Shown here in pieces: positions 59,716 to 64,000 of a DNA stretch of 64,000 nucleotides; position 1 is the first letter of the stretch; every line of letters starts with the position of its first letter. A program made the translations under genes and the position numbers. The stretch is taken from contig CAWBDV010000010.1 of the NCBI GenBank assembly GCA_963787675.1, positions 744,001 through 808,000 of the forward strand. Direction: 5' to 3'. Under the pieces are notes generated by a model that had not been told where the DNA came from, did not search any database, and saw only the letters and a list, made by a program, of their open reading frames with translations. The DNA comes from JAJPKK01 sp963787675 (lineage in GTDB: Bacteria > Pseudomonadota > Alphaproteobacteria > Rhizobiales > Xanthobacteraceae).

Positions 59716-60729
59716 ATGGCATACTGTCGCTTGCTCCAGTCGTGTTCGGTGCCTTTGCGCCACGCGATTCCCGTACTTTCGCTCGCGGCCCTCATGTGGG
59801 TTGCAGCCATCGCGGCGCGTGCCGAGGACAAGCCCCTGGAGACGCTGCACGTCTCGGTGCCGCAGCGCGGCTTGTGGGATACCGGCGTGCCCGAACTCGG
59901 CCAGCGTGCCGGCATCTTCCGCAAATACGGGCTCGAACTTGAAATCCTGTTTACGTCTGGAGGCGCCGAATCCCAGCAAGTGGTCATCGGCGGCAGCATG
60001 GACCTTGCTGTGGGCGTTGGTGTATCCGGGGCCATTGGCGCTTACTCCAAAGGCGCGCCGTTGCGCCTGATCGGCAGCGAGATGATCGGGTCGCCGGACC
60101 TCTACTGGTACGTGGCGTCATCCTCGCCGATAAAGACGATCGCCGACATCAACGGCAAGAGCGTGGGCTACTCGGTCACCGGCTCGTCAAGCCACGCCGG
60201 TCTCCTCGAATTCATTCGACAGAACCATCTCGACGTGAAGGCGGTTTCGACCGGCAATATGCCTGCGACGTTTACCCAGACCATGACCGGCCAGATCGAT
60301 GTCGGCTGGGCGTCGGCGCCGTTCGGCATCGATGCGATCGACGGCGGCCGCACCCGGCTCATCGCCCGTGGCCTCGACGTGACGGCATTGAGGGGGCGCA
60401 CCACGCGCGTCAACATCACAAGTCTCGACGTGCTGGCGCGGCGCAAGGGCGCGCTCGAGCGTTTTATGCAGGCTTATCGCGACACGATTGAATGGATGTA
60501 TTCCGATGATCCGGCGGTGCTCCGCCACTATTCGGAGTATTCGGGATTCTCTGAAAATGTGGTGAAACGGGTGCGTGAGTTCATCCCCAAGGAAACGATG
60601 GCGCCCGATCGCATCCTCGGCATGGACCACATCATCGACGATGCGACCAAGCAGAAATTCATCCTGACGCCGCTGTCGCCGGCGCAGGTCGAGGAATTCG
60701 TCAAAATCCAGCCTCCACCGCGATCCTGA
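59716..60729 (+). CDS. NitT/TauT-type ABC substrate-binding protein, copy 2
   Basis: A 337-residue paralogue of the preceding protein with a long signal region (residues 1 to about 36, ending AARAED). Shared blocks include SVPQRGLWDTGVPELGQRAGIFRKYGLELEILF, GGSMDLAVGVGVSGAIGAYSKGAPLRLIGSEMIGSPDLYWYV, and TMTGQIDVGWASAPFGIDAIDGG (read in parts). Together the pair suggests tandem duplication followed by divergence in ligand binding. It is followed after 8 bases by the dehalogenase gene. Confidence 0.9.
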   Translation: MAYCRLLQSCSVPLRHAIPVLSLAALMWVAAIAARAEDKPLETLHVSVPQRGLWDTGVPELGQRAGIFRKYGLELEILFTSGGAESQQVVIGGSMDLAVGVGVSGAIGAYSKGAPLRLIGSEMIGSPDLYWYVASSSPIKTIADINGKSVGYSVTGSSSHAGLLEFIRQNHLDVKAVSTGNMPATFTQTMTGQIDVGWASAPFGIDAIDGGRTRLIARGLDVTALRGRTTRVNITSLDVLARRKGALERFMQAYRDTIEWMYSDDPAVLRHYSEYSGFSENVVKRVREFIPKETMAPDRILGMDHIIDDATKQKFILTPLSPAQVEEFVKIQPPPRS

Positions 60730-60737
60730 CACTCGCC

Positions 60738-61451
60738 ATGGCTCAGCTTTCCGCGGTAAGGGCGCTGTTCTTCGATGTGTTCGGGACGCTTGTCGACTGG
60801 CGCGGCGGCATTGCGCGCGAGGCGAAGGCGATGCTCGGACCGCTCGGCCACAAAGCCGATTGGTTGGCTTTCGCCGATGCCTGGCGTGCGGAATACCAGC
60901 CCGGCATGGAGGAGGTGCGCAGCGGCCATATTCCATTCTCCAAGCTCGACGTGCTGCACCGGCGCAATCTCGATCGTATTCGGCCGCGCTTCGGGCTCGA
61001 CGACCTGACCGAGGAGGTGGCCGCCTATCTCAATCGTGCGTGGCATCGCCTCGACGGCTGGCCCGATGTGGCGCCGGCGTTGCATCGATTGAAGCGTAAG
61101 TTCCTGCTGGCGCCGGTGTCGAACGGCAATATCTCGCTGATGGTGGACCTTGCCCGGCGCAACGGCTTTCCTTGGGACGCGATCCTCGGTGCCGAGACGG
61201 CCGGGGACTACAAGCCGAAACCGAGGGTCTATTTCGCTGCCGCCGAAGCCCTCGATCTTGCGCCGGCTGCTTGCATGATGGTGGCGGCGCACAGCAACGA
61301 TCTCAAAGCTGCGGCTGCCTGCGGCCTCGCGACGGCGCACGTCGCTCGGTCCAACGAATACGGTCCAGGCACGGGCGAGATGGGTCCGGCCGCTCCTGTC
61401 GACATCGCGGCCGGCAGCCTCGTCGAACTCGCGGACCGTCTCGGGGCGTAA
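60738..61451 (+). CDS. Haloacid dehalogenase type II
   Basis: L-2-haloacid dehalogenase-type HAD enzyme of 237 residues, near the usual 220-230. The nucleophile is in LFFDVFGTLVDWRG (Asp14 position), followed by VRSGHIPFSKLDVLHRRNL, the catalytic Ser/Asn in LAPVSNGNISLMVDLARR, the Lys in GDYKPKPRVYFAAAEAL, and the acidic loop MMVAAHSNDLKAAAACGL. It could release halide from 2-haloacids, although many members act on other substrates. It sits 8 bases after the NitT/TauT receptor. Confidence 0.9.
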   Translation: MAQLSAVRALFFDVFGTLVDWRGGIAREAKAMLGPLGHKADWLAFADAWRAEYQPGMEEVRSGHIPFSKLDVLHRRNLDRIRPRFGLDDLTEEVAAYLNRAWHRLDGWPDVAPALHRLKRKFLLAPVSNGNISLMVDLARRNGFPWDAILGAETAGDYKPKPRVYFAAAEALDLAPAACMMVAAHSNDLKAAAACGLATAHVARSNEYGPGTGEMGPAAPVDIAAGSLVELADRLGA

Positions 61452-61456
61452 TCGTC

Positions 61457-62434
61457 ATGCATCTGGAGAAGCGTATCCTGGTCACCGGCGGCGCCGGATT
61501 TCTCGGCTCGCATCTGTGCGACCGTTTGATCGCGGATGGTGCTGACGTGGTCTGCGTCGACAACTTCTTCACCGGTCCGAAGCGCAACATCGCGCACCTC
61601 ATCGGCGAAAAGCGCTTCGAGCTGATGCGGCACGATGTAACGTTTCCGCTCTATGTCGAAGTCGACGAAATCTACAATTTTGCCTGCCCGGCATCCCCGG
61701 TGCACTACCAATATGACCCGGTGCAGACGACGAAGACGAGCGTGCACGGCGCAATCAACATGCTGGGCCTCGCCAAGCGCTTGCGTGCGAAAATTCTCCA
61801 GGCCTCGACGTCGGAGGTTTACGGCGACCCGACTGTTCATCCCCAGACCGAGGATTATTGGGGCCACGTGAATCCGATCGGTCCGCGCTCCTGCTACGAC
61901 GAGGGCAAGCGCTGCGCGGAGACGCTGTTTTTCGACTATCGACGCCAGAATGCGCTGCGCATCAAAGTCGCGCGCATTTTCAACACCTACGGCCCGCGCA
62001 TGCATCCGAACGACGGCCGCGTGGTGTCGAATTTCATCGTCCAGGCGCTGCTGGGGCGCGACCTGACGATCTATGGCGACGGCGGACAGACTCGCTCGTT
62101 CTGCTATGTCGACGATCTCATCGACGCGATCGTGCGGCTGATGGCAACCGATGATGCGGTGACAGGGCCGATCAATATCGGCAATCCTGCAGAGTTCTCG
62201 ATTCGCGAACTTGCCGAGATTGTCGTCGACTTGACCGGCACGCGATCGAAGATCGTGGGGCGGCCTCTGCCCGCCGACGATCCGCGTCAGCGGCAGCCGG
62301 ACATTTCGATCGCGCGTAAAGTGCTCGACTGGACGCCGCGAACACCGCTCAAGGAGGGGCTGGCGAGAACCGTCGCCTATTTCGAGGAGTTGCTCAGAGA
62401 CGCGACGGTGCGCGACGCAATCGGCGGGGAATAA
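61457..62434 (+). CDS. UDP-glucuronate decarboxylase (UXS-type, SDR fold)
   Basis: Extended short-chain dehydrogenase of 325 residues making UDP-xylose from UDP-glucuronate. The nucleotide motif is RILVTGGAGFLGSHLCDRL, the catalytic Tyr-Lys is in RSCYDEGKRCAETLFFDY, and the UXS-type block YNFACPASPVHYQYDPVQTTKTSVHGAINML and VARIFNTYGPRMHPNDGRVVSNFIVQAL (read in parts) are diagnostic. ATG 61457 follows the dehalogenase stop by 5 bases. Likely provides a sugar for a surface polysaccharide. Confidence 0.92.
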   Translation: MHLEKRILVTGGAGFLGSHLCDRLIADGADVVCVDNFFTGPKRNIAHLIGEKRFELMRHDVTFPLYVEVDEIYNFACPASPVHYQYDPVQTTKTSVHGAINMLGLAKRLRAKILQASTSEVYGDPTVHPQTEDYWGHVNPIGPRSCYDEGKRCAETLFFDYRRQNALRIKVARIFNTYGPRMHPNDGRVVSNFIVQALLGRDLTIYGDGGQTRSFCYVDDLIDAIVRLMATDDAVTGPINIGNPAEFSIRELAEIVVDLTGTRSKIVGRPLPADDPRQRQPDISIARKVLDWTPRTPLKEGLARTVAYFEELLRDATVRDAIGGE

Positions 62435-62481
62435 GTGCCGTTGTCAAACGAAGATCACGAAACGGCGTCGGTCCAAAACCA

Positions 62482-62524
62482 TTGCCTAAAACAAAAATGG
62501 CCCCAAGCAGAGCTCGGGGCCATT
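62482..62524 (-). terminator. Intrinsic terminator of the outer-membrane protein gene
   Basis: AATGGCCCC (62496-62504) and GGGGCCATT (62516-62524) form a 9-base stem. On the minus strand it is followed by TTTTTGTTTTA, a good T run. It starts 24 bases past the stop of the outer-membrane gene at 62548. Confidence 0.85.
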
Positions 62525-62547
62525 CGTAATTCTTCCGCTGCAGACGA

Positions 62548-63375
62548 TCAGAACTTGTAGCTCAGAGCCGCCCGGAGCACATCGACTTTCTCGGAACTCC
62601 AAGTGTAGTTCGAGGGGAAGGCCGGGAAGTTGACCGACGCGCCAGTGATGCTCTGCGCATTGTTGAACTGATAATGCAGCCATTCGGTCCGGAGCGTCCA
62701 GTTGTTCCAGAAGACGTTGGCGTTATTGTTGGAGATCAGCCATTCGATACCGACGCCTGCCACCCAACCACTGGCGGTGTTCGTAAAGTCGACGTTGGCA
62801 TTATAGGAACCCGCGCCGGCAGCGACACCGTTGAAGGCATTCGCGGAATAATGGACGTTTTCCCACGCAACGCCACCGGTGCCGTAGAGCATCAGGTTGG
62901 GCGTCCAGAGCCAGCCAAGCCGGCCGCGTACGGACGACAGCCAATTCAATTGCGTTGAGAAACTGCTCAACGACCCTGCCACCGTGGCACCGCCAGGCGT
63001 TACCCAGGGACCGGCGTTGCTATTACCAACCGCGCCCCACATGATGTCGCCTTCGATCCCGGCCACCCATGCGGACCAGAACTGGTAATTGTAACCAAAG
63101 TTGAAGCCGCCGACGAAGCCGGTGCCCTCCGGACTGCCAGCCACTCCGCCGCCCAATGCGGCAGGACCGAATGCGGCAGGTGAAGGAAGCGGGCTCCAAG
63201 CGTCCGACACCGCTTGGCGTGCATAACCCAGGTCGACGCTGGCGTAGAAGCCGGTCCACGTTGCGACCGGCGCCGGCGGCACGTATCTGACCGGCATATC
63301 CGCAGCAAGCGCACCGTTGCAGACGCCCAGTCCGAGCGCGGCCACTGCAACCAATCCAGTCGCGATATTTTTCAT
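62548..63375 (-). CDS. Omp25-like outer-membrane beta-barrel protein
   Basis: Outer-membrane porin-type protein of 275 residues with a signal peptide (MKNIATGLVAVAALGLGVCNGALAAD). The start ATWTGFYASVDLGYARQAVSD and the paired beta strands (FVGGFNFGYNYQFWSAWVAGIEGDIMW, LRGRLGWLWTPNLMLYGTGGVAWENV, WTLRTEWLHYQFN, read in parts) end in LRAALSYKF with the C-terminal Phe required for insertion. Typical of the Rhizobiales Omp25/RopB class. A strong terminator follows. Confidence 0.93.
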   Translation of the reverse strand: MKNIATGLVAVAALGLGVCNGALAADMPVRYVPPAPVATWTGFYASVDLGYARQAVSDAWSPLPSPAAFGPAALGGGVAGSPEGTGFVGGFNFGYNYQFWSAWVAGIEGDIMWGAVGNSNAGPWVTPGGATVAGSLSSFSTQLNWLSSVRGRLGWLWTPNLMLYGTGGVAWENVHYSANAFNGVAAGAGSYNANVDFTNTASGWVAGVGIEWLISNNNANVFWNNWTLRTEWLHYQFNNAQSITGASVNFPAFPSNYTWSSEKVDVLRAALSYKF

Positions 63376-63688
63376 GACAATTGCCCCTCGAAGCTCCCCC
63401 GGCTGGCGGTCATAAAACCGGCAGCGACGAGAAGGATGTTAATATGAATATTCGCGATCAGGAATAAGTTCGAAACTTGTCCCGTCGCTTTTCTGCCAAA
63501 CGTTACAATTGAGCAACACCTGAGCATGCGCCGCGAAAATGGGCACCTTATCAGCACCTTGTGGATGAGCTAATGGTCGCGGTGCGTCGGAATCTGCACA
63601 AATTGCGGAAGATTAAGTCATCTTTTTCAGGGCGTTCGCGACCCCCAGAGGAGTCTGGTCGAACCTCCGCCCTTCCAAAAAGGCGAAC
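63376..63688. other. Gene-less stretch between the outer-membrane and DUF1614 genes
   Basis: About 310 bases, AT-richer than the surroundings near 63430-63560, presumably carrying the outer-membrane gene's promoter. I see no credible gene; a short open frame at 63561-63860 on the plus strand overlaps DUF1614 out of frame and is rejected. Confidence 0.5.
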
Positions 63689-64000
63689 TCAGGCCTGCCG
63701 TGAAAAGCTCGCCAAGAGCACCGCCAGAATGCCGGTGACGAAGATTCCGTCAAATGTGCCCGCGCCGCCAATCGACGCGACCGGCGCACCAAGGCCTTGC
63801 ACGACGTCAAGATTGAGAAGATCCGCGCCGATCAGCGTCCCGAGGCTGCCGCCAACGTAGGCAAGTGCCGCGGCGTGGTAACGCGCGATAATCACTGCGG
63901 CGATCGCGGTGACGATCGGCGGCACGAACGTAGGCACCGCGATGCCGACGCCTTTTACGGGATAGGCGAGGTAGTGCACGATAGCCGCAACGACGGCCGT
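63689..64000 (-). CDS. DUF1614 family membrane protein, partial
   Basis: The 5' part is beyond the right edge: the frame continues upstream of 63979 as TAVVAAIVHYLAYPVKGVGIAVPTFVPPIVTAIAAVIIARYHAAALAYVGG (read in parts), and ends LASFSRQA. The pattern of hydrophobic helices with VPTFVPP and IGADLLNLDVVQGLGAPVASIGGAGTFDGIFVTGILAVLLA is typical of DUF1614. It converges on the gap after the outer-membrane gene. Function unknown. Confidence 0.85.
   Translation of the reverse strand, partial: TAVVAAIVHYLAYPVKGVGIAVPTFVPPIVTAIAAVIIARYHAAALAYVGGSLGTLIGADLLNLDVVQGLGAPVASIGGAGTFDGIFVTGILAVLLASFSRQA

Noticed and set aside
1..64000. tRNA genes
   Set aside because: Several GGTTCGA-like strings occur, but none lies in a cloverleaf with acceptor pairing.

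Overview
The window is GC-rich, densely packed, and looks like a chromosome segment of an alphaproteobacterium of the order Hyphomicrobiales (Bradyrhizobium/Xanthobacteraceae-like). The evidence is gene content and order: DivK-PleD beside a DUF3572 gene and dinB, the rpmG / NUDIX / DUF983 / rnr / topA / dprA / plsY / pyrC / pyrB block, many orphan Bug-type binding proteins, an Omp25-like porin, and GC-rich intergenic palindromes. I saw no tRNA, rRNA, CRISPR array, transposase or prophage.

Region by region: (1) 0-9.8 kb, minus strand: an isoquinoline-oxidoreductase-type molybdenum hydroxylase pair (left edge cut), an exported protein, a complete TctABC tricarboxylate-type transporter, an MFS permease, a second Bug binding protein and an ACMSD-like amidohydrolase. 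(2) 10-14.8 kb: a hydantoin-degrading set (D-carbamoylase, hydantoin racemase, D-hydantoinase) followed by a Tat-exported acetamidase/formamidase. (3) 14.9-34.4 kb: a housekeeping block from dinB to pyrB. It is interrupted by a Bug protein (16.6-17.7 kb) and by a three-gene module (20.9-23.3 kb) of a DUF6065 protein, a small proline-tailed protein and an ATP-grasp peptide-maturase-like ligase. (4) 34.6-38.5 kb: aidB, ruvX, a UPF0173 hydrolase, a DUF883 protein and a zinc-ribbon protein. (5) 38.5-46 kb: a stress and carbohydrate region with otsB / GH15 / otsA, a sensory-rhodopsin-transducer-family protein, a glucose dehydrogenase and a GAF-HisKA_2 kinase, several preceded by sites matching the EcfG general-stress promoter. 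(6) 46.4-56.1 kb: exported proteins including a tandem family of five diverged paralogues, then a TRAP transporter. (7) 56.5-64 kb: HupE/UreJ, orphan ABC binding proteins, a haloacid dehalogenase, UDP-glucuronate decarboxylase, an outer-membrane beta-barrel and the start of a DUF1614 gene.

Five genes carry single-base frameshifts (molybdenum hydroxylase large subunit, pyrC, pyrB three times, the GAF kinase twice, and the fifth paralogue). Most lie in or beside short homopolymers, and reading frame and normal length are restored by one-base corrections. Sequence error is more likely than decay.

The most novel-looking items are the DUF6065 / small protein / ATP-grasp module, which resembles an unrecognised ATP-grasp RiPP locus inserted into conserved synteny, and the five-paralogue exported family in which two members have a calcium-loop-like insertion. 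All identifications are by eye from motifs and family memory; no database search was run.
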